A stretch of DNA of 64,000 bases from Jaapia argillacea MUCL 33604 (GCA_000697665.1 KL197710.1:418078-482077); one strand, 5' to 3'. Numbered from the stretch's first letter, positions 34,857-47,778 are shown. A program made the numbers and translations. Notes: a model not told the origin generated them from the letters alone.

Positions 34857-36510
34857 ATGAAGATTATCGTCATTGGAGCAGGCATTGGAGGGTGTTCGGC
34901 TTTCCTCTTCTTACACAAGTACCTGAACCACACCTATACCACATCGTCCGTCTCCTCTCCCCTTTCATCCCCTCATCAGATCATCCTCCTCGAAGCTCAC
35001 CCAAACCCTCTGGTCACCCAAAAGCATATTGGGGGTGGACTGGGCCTCGCTCCGAATGGCCTTCGCGCGCTCGAGCTTCTGGGGCTTGGTATACCAGAGA
35101 AGATCGTAAAGAGAGGTGTCGTTATGCCTTTCGCCGAGGTTCGAAGCAGCTATCCTGCGCCGGATGGCGGCAAGGACGGCAGAGAGGTTTATCTCGGGCT
35201 TGCGACTTTGGGTACCGAGAAGAGGTACGGGTGGCCCAATGTCATGTGTGAGAGGAGAATGGTTCATGAAATTCTCTTGGAAGAGGCATTGAAAGGAGAT
35301 AATGGGAGGGATGTGAAGTTTGGTCAGAGGGTGGTTGGTATGAGACAGCGACACGATTCATCGGATGGGCAAGGCGGAGTGGAGATTGAATTTCAAGACG
35401 GTGCCATCGAATATGCCGACCTTGTCGTCGGAGCAGACGGCGTTTGGAGCCAAGTTCGGGACGTCGTTGTTGGGCGTCACGTCGAACCTCAATTCGAGTG
35501 CGTACTGGTTTCGACACGGCGCCTTTATCTTTGTTACTAGAAATGCTCACTTCCAACGGATCACATTCAGAGGTATGACGGGCATCGGAGGTTGGCTTCA
35601 TCCCTCCATCATTACTCGTTCAACCGCTCCGAACCCCAAACAACCCTCCAGTCCCTGCGTGCTGACCTTTACCCCTAACGGGTTCTTCGGGTACACTCCC
35701 TGCAGGACGGCATTCGATCCCTCTCATTCTCCTTCCACAATTGACAGCGCCACCATCCCTGCTGCCGGGAAAGATGGACGCCAAAAGACGGAACCCCTAG
35801 CGGTGTGGTGGTCCAGCGACGAGGCACCCACTCCGCCGCCTCGAGATGGGCCTCAGGACCGGATCAAGGCGCAGGTCAAGGCACGGCACCAGGGGAGTGG
35901 AGATGAAGTCATTCAAAGAATAATATACCACATCTGTGATGGCAAGGAAATTGAAGCAGTCGACAAACTCAAAGATCAAGATGAACGTAAGTTGTTGGTT
36001 CTCCCTACGTTCACCACTCCAACCCTGGAGACTTGGCACAGAGTATTCGAGACAGACGGAGTGATTACTGGTGGCTTGGTTTTGCTCGGAGATGCCGCCC
36101 ATGCTATGCCCCCCCATTCTGGCCAGGGCGTTTCATGTGCGGCCGAAGACGCAGCCACGTTGGCTCTGTTAATCTCGCACTACGTCTCATCCCCCCCTGC
36201 CACCTTGGACTCCATGACTTCCGCCTCCATCAGAGCCCAGGATTTGCTGGCGCTGAAGCATGTCCTCCGAACCTACACCGGGCTCCGGAAACCTCAAGTC
36301 GACAAGATCCTAGCCGTCGCTCGTAAAATCGGTGACACTAAACGTGTTCTCACCCCGCGTCAGTGTTGGTTCAGGGATTGGTTCATGTGGGCATTTTTTA
36401 AGCTTCCGGAGGGATGGACGAATGACTGGAGGTTTGGTTGGAATATTGAGAAGGAGGTTGAGAAAGTGGTGAAGACTGAGAAGAGCGGATGGTGGGGGTG
36501 GGGTAAGTGA
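34857..36510 (+). CDS. FAD-dependent monooxygenase 3
   Basis: Third tandem copy. Exons 34857-35497 and 35571-36510 (641 and 940 nt) give 526 residues, with all motifs intact (MKIIVIGAGIGGCSAFLFLH, ADLVVGADGVWSQVRDVV, GGLVLLGDAAHAMPPHSGQG). The first ~100 residues follow copy 2 (NHTY, VSSP, LVTQKH, ELLGLGIPEKIVKRGVVM). From about residue 105 on it follows copy 1 (GGKDGREVYLGLATLGTEKR, EVEIEFQDGA, TIDSATIPAAGKDGR). The mosaic suggests gene conversion or unequal exchange between copies. Confidence 0.9.
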
Positions 36511-36931
36511 GGGATCGGGAGCACATGTATTCGTACCGGGGCTGTCGGATGTTCATAATATTGCTGCAGTTCATGCGTTGCTCCTCCTGTTGTCTTCTAC
36601 GTTCGTGCTCTTCTCGTCCTCCGTGCCGAGTTCCTAATGATACTGTATATGTTATGTTACCCGTCGTGGCCTCATCAGAACGTGTCAGCTATGACTGCCC
36701 TGAAAAAACAATGTACCTCCCACTATCGAGGAAATCATTGTTGGCTAGCAGCTTCCCGTAACGACTTGGCTTGGTAGGAGGAGTCAAACATCGATATTCG
36801 AAGCCTCACACTCAGAGTGTGGAGTTTCATCCGAAACGTAAAAGTAAGAAAGCAACAGCAACAACATAGTATCTCTAGAAATCAAGGCACTGGTGGTTTA
36901 TTATCCTTTTGCGCTTTGGGTGGATGACTCA
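36511..36931. other. Convergent 3' region
   Basis: Lies between monooxygenase 3 (+) and beta-COP (-). It includes the right border of the segmental repeat near 36646 and possibly a short last exon of beta-COP ending at 36901. No other gene is seen. Confidence 0.55.
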
Positions 36932-39900
36932 TCAGACATGGCTCGAGAGGCGGAGAGTATCCTCGACTTACCCATGGTGATCCTGTCACCCAAAGACAGC
37001 GCGATGCCTTGAGTTTTACTTCGAATGCGAACATGGCCAGTGAGTCCAGCCTCGCATCTCTCTATGCTCAGATTCGCCAACGCATCCTCGCCTACGATCG
37101 ACTTATCAGAAAAAGCAACACGGAAGATCCTGTCGAGAAGGACGTACCAAACAAACTACGAGCATACATATTCGCCGACAAGAAGTCGCACTCTCCAGAC
37201 ATGGCACCTTCCGGTGTGAGGCATGACATGTTCGTTGACTTCATGATATGTTTAAGGTACGCTCGTGGATCACTGTTCAAGGCAGATAAGCCAAGTTGAG
37301 GAGTATATGATAAACTCCTGACTCACCTCATCGAGGTGTTAACATTGACTCTGTTCTCCCATTCAAACTCTGTCCACATGCTCCGGAACTTTGGTAAAGT
37401 TGTCAGCATCAGACAGACCTTCTCGCTGGGAACCTATGTACTCACCTGCGCTTCGTTGCAATACGCGGGTTTGATATAGTCCATGATATCGATGTGGATG
37501 TCGTTCAGAATTACACATGATTCTGACATATTAGGACCCTCCCATAAAATGCTCCCAAAGATCACGCCCGTTTCTGTTGACGAGACCTGGAAAGTATCAA
37601 TAAATAAGTGAGAATATACTCACCCTAAACCTGTTTACGCACCTTAATGGTAGCTTTGATACTCTGGAAACTGTGGGGAGCAATGGTGTACACTGACGGT
37701 CTCTCCACGAGCTTCAGGTCACCAAGAGTTGCGAAGTCCAAGCAGAGATTCTGGAGGGTGTTCGCCGTTTGATTAACGAGGAGGACATCTGTATATAAAG
37801 CGCGGCGTGTTGAGACAAACTACTTCGTAAAATAGTGCCATTATTGAACGACGAACCGAGAAGGATATCAAAGCCCTGGACTTTCACGTATGCCTCAGCG
37901 TAGATGGGATCCGAGAAACCTGCAGGCAGGGCGATTAGTCACGTACAATTTCGTGATCAGTTAGTCTGACATACCTGTGAGTTGAGATATGCGGCTCAAG
38001 TTCGAAATGAAGTCCTCGTGGATTTCGGTAGCACCAGTTGCCCGTCCGACGTCTTCGTCGTACTGTCACATTACACCACCATCGGTCATTCAGAAAGGCA
38101 GGCATGATGGCGAGAGAGAACTCACATCAATAACATCGTCGGCGGCCTTCTTCGAGAATTGTCGGAAGGTCAACAAATCATCAACCTGCACGGCAGCGGC
38201 CTTCGACGTTTCAGCTTCCTTCTTCTCTGCAGCACGTTTCTACACCATACGCAAACACGAACTAGTCAACACGGAGCATAAGATACTTCATGTAGAACGT
38301 ACCTCCTGTGCGGTGAGCATATAGGTATAAGCCGACTTAGTATCACTCAAGAAGATCTCATGAACGGGGGCTTTGTCCTCCAATTCACTCAGGGTTTGGA
38401 TGCAGTTCATGATTCTCTCGAGCGAGTCTTCATCAATCTGATGCGTCACAAACTTAGATTGTCCCACTCGAATGATTGAGGTCATCATCAACATTGCCTA
38501 AGCAATCCAACCAATATAATTAGCCAGGAAGGAATAAGATAGGGACGCGGAGAGATGCACCTCAGCTTTCAGGGAATTGGCCTTCTTCCTGTCTTTCGAC
38601 AAATCATCGAATCTCATGATCAATTTGGTCAATGCCCCAGCGAGTACGGCACCAGTAAAGAAATCACCGCCCAAGAACAACGCTGTAATCAATCACGAGG
38701 TTAATAAACAATACCAAGTCTGGACCTCCACAAACAGCAGGAGATTAGCCAAGTACTCACTTCGCAACGGCGGTTTGGCAGCCCTCACGACGTCCACCTT
38801 CACAGACGTGGTGGTGAACGCCGTCTCGGTGGCGTAAGTTCCATCAGCCAATACTTTAGGTCTTCCTCCACCGCCACCCAATGCACCCTCCTTCCCTGCA
38901 CCCTCCTTTGCCTCACTTTCTGCAACAACTTCCTCTCCACCACCAGCGGCCTTGACTTCACTCGCCAAAATCGGAATCTCACCAAGGACTCGCCCAATCG
39001 CCCGAATGACCTCCTCAATCCCTTCAACACCTTCCACATATTCTCCCAAAATCCAGAATACACCTCGGAAGACTTTTGCGGACTTCATGTCGGGGAGGGA
39101 TTGGGTAAGCCGTTCGGTTATCGCTTGACGGAGTGGAGGGAACTTTTCTACGACTTCCCTGTTAATCAGATGAGCAGTCGTTCCATGGATATTACAAGAA
39201 AGTAAGAGATGAGGGAGGATTACCTGACGAAAGCGACTACATCCAGAGCTGAGGGGTTATTCGAGTCACCGAGGAAGTCCATGAGAGCGTGCACAACACT
39301 GGCAGCCACTTCTGAGAACTTGATAGCGCATACATGGATGGATTGGATGAGAAGTTGCCGATATTCAGAATTCTACACCCAGTGTCATTAGTGATCTGGA
39401 ACGATATACACGTCGGTCTCGAGGTAAACGCACTTTCTCAAAGTCGGCTTCTTGCGTTCTCTGAAGTTGCTTTTTGAAGAATAAGACAACTTCTTCAACG
39501 TTACGGCTTGATACCATGCTCAACACAATACTGATAGCCTTCTTCCGTACTTCCATATCAGCACTACCAGAAATCAGAGCATAATTGGACAAACTGATGA
39601 AAGTAATCGACATGAATGACCAACCTGGATAGAACTTGAATGATATCCATAACAAGGCTGTCTAGGACGTGACCATGTTTCGAGCGGAGGGTATCAAGGC
39701 GGTCGAGTACGATGAGTTTGACGTTGTTGTCAGATTCCTTAATGGCAAGGTTGATGAAGCACGATGCAGCCGCTAACACCACAATATGATTAGAGATCTA
39801 GTGTTATTATAATAAGGGGAGGCAACACACCTTTAACGGCAGCTGGGTTTTGCGTCAGGGTCGTCAAAGTTGAGGCAGCTTCGTACTTGACAGCATGCGA

Positions 39901-40896
39901 CGAGGCATTGACAAGCTCAAATATACATCTTATCCACCTTGCCTAATCTCTCACATTCAGTTTCACAAAGTCCGAAACAAATACCAAAAGACAAATTCCA
40001 CTCACGCGATGCGTCGAATCGTCCTTACAGCTCAACCTGATAACCTCAATCACAGCCATCTGTAAACTTTCATCCAAGCTTCCTACATTCTCCACCACCC
40101 CAACCACATACTCCACCGCCTTGTCCATTGCACAATTAGCCAAAAAGACAAACGCGTTTCTCTTACACGTTGCATCACTCTCTGCCGCCAAGAATGTCTG
40201 GATGAGTTCAGGTGCGTCCGGGATGAGGTGTTCGAAGGACCGGTAGATTGTGTAGATGGCAAATACAGCGTTTTTGCGAACGTAGGAGTGACGATGTTCG
40301 AGGCAAGAACGACAGATGGGGATGAGAGGTTCGAGGAGTTCCGCGTCTTTGGATATCTTTTGGAGGAAGCGCAGGGTTTCGCCACGGATATATTCGTTGG
40401 GATGTTGCTAGGTCGATGTGATGGTTAAGGCATGGGGGATGTTGGTGTAGGGTCAAACTCACCAGGTCATTTCGAATGGCATTGCTGGGTATGCGGTCAG
40501 CATGGGGGGATGGGGGGAGATATGAGGACATACACGACGAGAATCATCTCCTGCTTCAGTTTGCCATTGTCATCATACTTTGGACAGACTTCCCAGTAAA
40601 AGTGTAGCAGCTTCTTCAGCTGCTTATTCTTCGAGGGCATAACATATTGGATTATAGGCATCAACAAGGTTGGCTATTCCCCCAAAACAAAACATATCAG
40701 CACAGTTCCTTCTTCATCAAATAGTACTCACTTGTGGATTCCCATTGATAGTTGCGACGATGATCTTCCTCAACGTCTCGAGTTTGACTTCATCTGTGCC
40801 CTTCTGCAACGCTGTCCGTAATTCTTGGGTGGTGGGCGTTTCTGAGCCATCTTCTTGGACAAGCGTATAGCAGACAGCATCGGCAGCTGTGGTCAT
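36932..40896 (-). CDS. SEC26: Coatomer subunit beta (beta-COP, Sec26)
   Basis: Core subunit of the COPI coat for retrograde Golgi-to-ER transport. The start [19 protein letters not shown] is at 40896 and matches the conserved N-terminus. More than ten introns split the alpha-solenoid, which is recognisable at [86 protein letters not shown] and [30 protein letters not shown], an acidic and Gly-rich linker, and [20 protein letters not shown] follow. The appendage domain ends [56 protein letters not shown]. The last residues depend on splicing: unspliced they end [13 protein letters not shown] at 36932, while use of the gtaagt donor at 36972 would end the protein at MG with a stop at 36901-36903. 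Confidence 0.95.
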
Positions 40897-41232
40897 GGTG
40901 GATAGGTGAGTTCGAGGACGCGACCGACAGCGAGCAGGGTAATGGACACGACACGGTTTCCATTTCGGGAAGGGCGGGATTGCACAGGTCCACGGACACG
41001 TCGCGGGACCTGCCCTCACTTCATCCACTCTGCTGAGTCTGTTCTAGGTTGTGTACTCTCGTAGAAACCCCCGGGTCAGAAGGGTGTTAAAAAAATCGCA
41101 ATGTCATTTGATCTGCCCTCGGACTCCCTGTCGCGACTGAGGGTCAAATCCACTCAAACAGCCCACACATCCCAGATAGAACCACAATTGAGAAAGCAAG
41201 ACCACGCCATAAGTACTCTCGACCAACACTCA
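40897..41232. other. Intergenic between beta-COP and permease
   Basis: Presumed promoter of beta-COP and 3' UTR of the permease gene. Nothing else is seen. Confidence 0.5.
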
Positions 41233-43230
41233 TCATCGCCCCGTCAGCCGAATCTCTAAGTATCTTAGCGGAGGATATGTCACAGCCGCGAAAGCAGCAG
41301 CCAACTGATAGAACGCGGGTCAGAAAGGCCACGAAACGACAATTCTTTGGAAGTTTGGACTCACTTCGAACCCGAGATCAGCCCCGTACAAGTCTCCCGC
41401 GGCTTTGCCCAGAGGACCGGTGTACCAAACCTGTAATGCAAGTGAACCCCAGTTAGATATCTAGCAAGCGTGAGCAGAACTCTGATCAAAACGAACCTCG
41501 GACATGCCGACGATTGCACCGGTGACACCGAAACAACCAGCAAGTATACCCGCGACACCCAAAGGAAGTCTACAGTTCATCAGCAACAGGACAGTAAACC
41601 ATCACACAAGAACGAAACCCACCTCGAAGGAATATCCCAATCATCCAACTGATAACCTCCAAGCACACCCCCGGCCCGCCTGAAGATCAAATGCTCCTCG
41701 GCAACAATGACAATAAAGAATGCCGTCCAATAACTGAGGATGCTCAGGAAATTGCTCAAAATTTCGCTGAAATGTTCCCGGCCGGCGACGCCTGCTACGG
41801 TGTAGGCAGCAAAAGCGAGGATCGTCCAGAAGAAACGGGGGATTATGGCGAAAGGACGACCGAGGGCTTGGAGGGACAGCGCCGTTGAGTACGTGTTTGG
41901 AATGTTGTTTGCACTGAAGAGGGTTGATAAGCAAATGATCGAAGATGAGGTGAGAGGGGACTTACACCACGGAAAGGGCAAGCAAGACTAGGATAAACTT
42001 GCCTCCACCTTTCCAAGGCGACAGCACTTGGCTTAGCAGACCACCAGTACCTCCGTTTGTGAAAGCGTCTACGTATGCTGGGTTCGTAATCGTCATGAGA
42101 GCGGCTCCGAGGATTTCCACAAAACAGATGGGGATGAAAAGACCGAAGAAGGTTAAGACGAAAACTTTGGTGGAGGAAGTTTCGACTGGCAGTCGACAGT
42201 TATAGTCCGCTGCAACGGGTGCCCACTATCAATCGTATCAACCAAAATTAGCCAAGAACTTCATCGATACCCAGTGGGAGGGTACACACCCCAGTGAACG
42301 AACCAAAAACAATCCCTCCAAAACTCAAAACATCCGCACTCAAGTTCCTTCCCGTATCCTCCAACGTCTTCTGCGCACCAACATCATACCCCGCCTTCCC
42401 TCCCAACCCCCACAAGAAGCACATGACAATAAAAATCGCTATCCAAGCGTACCGTTCGTAGATGTGCACCATGTTGTACCCGATGAAGCAGGGGATCAGG
42501 GAACAGAGACCGATAATGACAATACCGACTGTCAAGGGTAGAGTGCCGGGGTTGATCGAAGCAAGCGTTTGGCCGCCAAGGATTACCGCCGTTGTTGAGA
42601 ACCCTAATCTTTGCAAATGGTTAAGAATGGAGGGGATGGAACGAGATGGAGATACGTACTGGGTAAGAATGTTGAGGATTGAATATATCGTACCACCGAC
42701 ATAGCCTGAGCTGAAACGTGTGATAACCATTGTACGGAGTCCAGTTCGAGGACCCAGAGTTGCGATGAAAGCTGTTGCAATCGCTCCGAGCGCCCCGAAA
42801 CACAGGATCGTAGCGACTGCGTGCCTAAGGTCCGGTTATGAGATCGCAACCCCAGGGAATAATTTAGGGAATACTAACGCAAATGTAAGGGTGTAGAACT
42901 CTTGAGCAAGCACACCGATAGGAATGGTTGTAAGCACCGTATTGACGGACCACCACATCAACAAGCTGGCCGAAGAAACATCATGAACACGGATACATCG
43001 ACCAACCAGCGATAAACTCACTTGTTCCAAGTGTTCTTCGTCTCCCTCTGGTCCTCCGGCACCCTCTCTACACCTCTAGCCTCCACCCCGATATCGAACA
43101 ACTTCCCGATCACAGGTCCAAGGACACCAAACCGCCTCACTATCACATACTCTGGCGCAACTTCTGCTTCGACTCGACTCGGCGCATCGTAACCCTTTTC
43201 CTTGTCTGGAGAGTATCTGTCGTCTGACAT
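41233..43230 (-). CDS. Purine-cytosine permease (NCS1 family)
   Basis: A plasma-membrane symporter for nucleobases such as cytosine and purines, or possibly a vitamin, as in yeast Fcy2 and Tpn1. The start is MSDDRYSPDKEKGYDAPSR at 43230. The cytosolic N-terminus has RRFGVLGPVIGKLFDIGVEA, RGVERVPEDQRETKNTWNK, then WWSVNTVLTTIPIGVLAQEF. Later segments include MVITRFSSGYVGGTIYSILN, LGFSTTAVILGGQTLASINP, YERYAWIAIFIVMCFLWGLG, SADVLSFGGIVFGSFTG-WAP, DYNCRLPVETSSTKVFVLTF, SVVANNIPNTYSTALSLQAL and YWTAFFIVIVAEEHLIFRR. The C-terminus is TYPPLRYLEIRLTGR. About twelve membrane segments and six or more introns fit the family. The ADYN and VANNIPN segments are typical of fungal members. Confidence 0.92.
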
Positions 43231-43633
43231 CTCGAGAGTTACGAACAGAGGATAGGGACGGAAGGGACGACGGGATCATGTATGGCCATTTTTACTTGTG
43301 GTTCCGAAGAACACCACGCTGTGGACAGTGTGGAGGATAAGATAGACCAATTATATCCTTGAGAAGTTGGAGAACCATGAGGAACAACACAGGAACAAGG
43401 AAGAAGGTGGAGCATCGTTCATGTAGCCCACGTGGCTATCAGATAAACAGTGGCATTTTCACCGGTGACTTTGATACATCTAACTTCAACGTTCTCGGGG
43501 AAGTACTAAGTAGTAGGGTGGGCGGAAAGACGTTAAGCATCTCAAAAGTCAACAAACGTCACGACTACCAGCACACCAAGATCAACAGTCCCCTCATTCT
43601 CCTTGGGAAAACTAGACCTACGTCCGCGATCCC
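43231..43633. other. Intergenic, no supported gene
   Basis: Promoter side of the permease gene and 3' end of the SHOC1-like gene. A 108-codon plus-strand frame (43359-43685) overlaps the SHOC1-like end and has no family content. Confidence 0.5.
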
Positions 43634-46600
43634 TTACAAATTATCCACACCCTCAACCGCCCACTGCATCTCTCCACCTCCCTGAACCTCGGGTAGCACG
43701 GACGACGTATCAGGCGATCGCACCTCCCGCGTGCGTCGAGAAATGGTATCGTTTAGTTGAACCTAAAAAATGTCAATCCCTCAAAGTATCCAGCGTTCAC
43801 GGAACAAGACACAAACAATTCTATCGTTCCCAACAAGCCAACCGAACTGTTGCAGCCTGACATCCGGTGTCATCTCCAACAATTCACCGAGACTTATCTG
43901 TGAAAGGATTATCGCTGCAGCAAATGGGTTCATTACAGGTTGCAATGATAGGTCGAATTCCTCCTGTGATAATGTGACATCAGACACCTCAATGCTAAGT
44001 GATAGCCACCACCTCTCACCTGAGTTTCGTCCATCTCCAACCACTCTCGGTCATTCCAAATGGCTCCGCCAGTTTCATCGCGCCGTAAAGCCATATCACC
44101 GAACATCCTTGTAAACATCGCCACTTCCTCGACGGAGGTTGCAAAGGCGAATTGAATAACGGCATCTGAACACTTCGTGTTACAAGCCTCTGCAACTCCC
44201 AGATCTCTTCGCAATTTCTTGACAGCCTTGATCACAGGCGGAGAGAAGAGATTGAGCCTCGGTCTCGCAGCTGACTCATTATCAAGACGATAAGTTTCAG
44301 AGGAAGGGAAAGCCTCAAAAATGACAAGGACGCTCGAATATCTCCACGATAGGTCAGCCAACTTGTTAGCAAGGTCTTGACTTTGTCCAGGCAAAGCCGC
44401 GAGGGAAGCGAAGGTGATGGCGGTATGAGGGTCGAGGATGAGATCCACCAAGTGAAGGCTACTTCGTTCCACGAGATCCACCGCAAAGTCACTCGAACGC
44501 AGCGAGGAAACCAGAGCTCGTTTCTGAATCAACTCCAATGAAGCCATGTAGCGATGGACACTGACCGGCGACGACCAAGAATCTGGATGTCGAAGCGTGT
44601 TCCGGTCCAGAAGCTCATCTGGAGGCTCGCGAGATTGAGGAGGAGAGGGTGGGTGGACGATTGTATGTTCGTCCAACGTCATAGAAGACGTGGGGATGGG
44701 TGGCAGAGGGTCGGGAAGGGTTCCAGTCTGCTTCGACCGCAGGTTCATGAACTCCAGAATGTTTTGTCCAACAGACATAGACTCAATGGCAGGCAGATAA
44801 GTTGTTTGATGGCGACGGTCAATAGTTGAGAGCGCAGGAGGGGCTGGAGGAGGAAATGGTGACGGGGGTTGCCAGTCTTGCGAGAAATCAGTGGTAGGGT
44901 CCCACGAGGCGCCATCAGGATTGGGTGCGGGTACAGAGGGACGTTGAGTGGACTCAAAGGAGAGCGGAGCGAACAGAGAATAATCGTAGGAGCCCATCGG
45001 CATCGAGGCATCATCACAAGCGTGAGAAGATTGAGTAGCAGAAGCAAGATCATCCATGCGTTGGTTCGGAGGCCAAATGTCGTCGTCGAGGTCCAAAATA
45101 GGTTCAGGAGAATGGCGATAGAAGTGACTGGGTCCATCCAACTGCGCAGGTAAGCGGCCTTGCCAATCCATGTTGTTGGGAGGTAGAGCAACTCCGGAGT
45201 CGTCGTCCCAATGATCCGGTTCCTCTGGAACGACAGGAATAACCAGGCGTACATTCTCCAGACGAGACTGAGAAACTCGAGTCTTCTTCGCGGCGGGAGC
45301 TTCCTCCAGTGAGGGATCGTCCGATGCTTCTCGACGATGACGGGTCTTGGGGCCTGGTTGCGGGGGGAGCGCCTGCATCTCGTTTTCCTTGTCGTCGCTC
45401 CCACAATCGGACCCATCAGATTGTTCTTCTTGCAGACCAGATAATCTTGCAATCCTGCGACGGTCTTCCCGAGTCATAATCGGCTGAAAATCATCGGGCT
45501 GAACGCTTCCGGCAGCAGACAGATGGTCGTCGTCTTCATTCCAGTCGAGAAAACGCTGACTTGAGGAACTTGGTCCGTCCACAACCAGACATCGTTGGAT
45601 AAGTGCTTGAACTTGAGCATTTTCAAAGTGGTCGTCTGGGTATTGAGGAGCAGGATCTTCAAACGTCGACACCCGAGCAACTTCGTCATGAGTTGGAATA
45701 GTGGGTCCGAATTTGAAGGGCCTGCGAATCATTGGTCAGTCAGAAGCGGGGGTCACCTCAATATCTGCTTACCTCCAACTGAGTTCAATATTGAGTGACT
45801 GAATACCCTTCACCTTCTTGAGATAAGCAAATTTCGAGAGAGACTCTTCTTGGGTGTTGCCCTCAGGCACATTCTTCTTACGAGGTGGGATGACGAGAGA
45901 TCGGAGGTCAATCGGAATGTCAGTACTGAGCTTGTAAGCATTTGGCGGTGGCATAGTCGGCACTGCAACACCAAGTGAGTTGAGAATGATTCACGATATA
46001 TCTGAAGAACTCGCCATCCATGAGGAGAGACTCTTTCTCATCTAACTTCTCCTGTAGAATAAGTTGCATGGGATCACCGATCTGGGCACCCGCATATACC
46101 TTGCCCAACAGGGCATCAAAGTCGTCGCTCGAGCTCAGATTGTTATTCCACCTTGACATTCCACCCAAGTCTCCTGGATCTTCCAGATCTGACGGAGGCT
46201 GGCCCAACATCGAGGCTGTGATACAGTTTGAGGGAGACGAAGGGTGAGATTTGGGTGTTGTGACGATGCGCGGATGGGATGGACGCGGGGCTTGAAGAAG
46301 GGGTGATAGGAAAGACGCCAAGCTGTGGGACATGGTCAGAAACCTGGGAACGTCCTCAGGGATGGAGCAGGAACCTTTTCCCGTCACCCATTCGCTTGGT
46401 CGGCTTGTGCGATGCGCCGAGTCTTTCCTCTCTCGGGACCAGAACATCCTCTATCGAGTCTAGATGTCAACGAGAGACAATCAAGGTCACAACACGAACG
46501 AACCCATGCGTGCAGACATAAGGGCTTCGATAGGTTGCTTCTTTGAATCCTGGGGAGATAGCAAGAAGAGCTCATCTATCTGGCTGGTATCGTCACCAAG

Positions 46601-47778
46601 AGACGGCGTCCCAAAACTAGAGGGAGAAGAAGTCGGTGCAATCGTTTCTGACCGCGTCATTTTAGCAGGGCGGTCGATGCGTCCAAAGCGAAGGGGGTGG
46701 ATAGACTCACGCCAACCATCAACAACCAGCATATGCTGCATATATAAATCTTCGTTTTCCTCCTCGACCTTAACTTTCGGCATCATAGCCGATATGTCCA
46801 TCATGCCCTTCAAGCCCGACGGATGAGGCACTCCCAGGGGTCGGGAGGATCCAGGCCTGCAATCCCTGGCAAATATTGGCGGAGATGCATAGCGTATTTG
46901 ATTGAGGGGCGGAGATTCTGCGCGAAGGAATTCCTGGACGTTTCGGTTTACCTGCGGTTGTCGAGGTCGTGATAGCGAGGGGATAACCTTGAGAAATTTA
47001 CGAATTAATTCCTGAGTTGGAGGCTCCAGCTGGAGTTTCAGGTTCCTGGTCAAATAGATGAGTAAAAACCAGGACATGTGGATCAGTTGGCATACAAGGC
47101 ATCCTCGAGATTCACTGTCGGAGGATCAGGTATGTCTTCTTCTGCGACAGTCTTGATCCGATGGGAAGCAATGAATTCTGCGAAGGAGTCTGGTAAAGAA
47201 TTTGTGAACTTGTTGGAACCGATTCGAGGAGTTTCGCGGAGAGCCTTTCTCGTCAGAATTGGCGACATAGGTCGTCGCAAGGACAACTCCCGTTCTAAGC
47301 GATCCAAAGTACCAGTGTCAGCGATGGGCTACTCGGTCGCAATATTAGTTCAAGCTCACCATCGTCTTCAAACCAGCAGGATATCGTTCTGGGTTTCCCC
47401 CTCGTAGACATGGACGAACGCAAGTAGGTAACTGCATCAGGATCCAACGACCAAACTTCATCGTATGGTGTCAAGTCATCCAATTTCAACCGGTGAAATA
47501 GATCGTCGAATGGGTCAGTCGGTAACGTTAGCGCGGTTGGATCAGTATCGGGGATGTAGTGTAGACTTTGAGTCAAGAGCTGATGCGCGTCAGAAGGTGA
47601 TTGGAAGGGTATGCCTGATTGTTTTAGAGTTCACCTCTGTTACAGCTTCTTGAGTAAATGTGATATAGTTGGTGGTTAGATGGGTCAACGCGTAGTCGTA
47701 GAGGAGATTGTGAATATGTGCACGGAGGGCAATCTCTCGGTCGGTTTGGTAACTTCGGTTGGGTGTGTCGTAGGACAT
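43634..47778 (-). CDS. Probable SHOC1/ZIP2-type meiotic XPF-like protein
   Basis: The C-terminal ~350 residues fit the degenerate XPF-nuclease plus helix-hairpin-helix region of SHOC1/Zip2, the ZMM protein that works with Spo16 at meiotic crossover sites. Visible blocks are SLHLVDLILDPHTAITFASL, LSWRYSSVLVIFEAFPSSE, LFSPPVIKAVKKLRRDLGV, AFATSVEEVAMFTRMFGDMA, ETGGAIWNDREWLEMDETQ, and the hairpin part QPVMNPFAAAIILSQISLGE, LLEMTPDVRLQQFGWLVGN. The XPF catalytic motif ERKxxxD is not seen, as in SHOC1. The long N-terminal region (MSYDTPNRSYQTDREIALRA start at 47778, YDEVWSLDPDAVTYLRSS, IQSLNIELSWR-PFKFGPTIP) includes a disordered acidic stretch with KKTR. The last intron (donor gtttgt) joins NDRI to VQLNDTISRRTREV. 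About seven or eight exons give about 1250 residues. Assignment rests on remembered family patterns. Confidence 0.65.

Larger units (their letters stand above)
34318..36646 (+). repeat. Tandem segmental repeat, unit 3
   Basis: About 2.33 kb, with the same content and order as unit 2. Its right flank (gttcctaatgatactgt, then atatgttatgttac) is the presumed ancestral sequence downstream of the original single monooxygenase, which places the junction near 36646. Confidence 0.8.

Noticed and set aside
30223-36510. Secondary-metabolite gene cluster around the monooxygenases
   Set aside because: Neighbours are an F-box gene and beta-COP; no synthase, P450 or cluster regulator is present.
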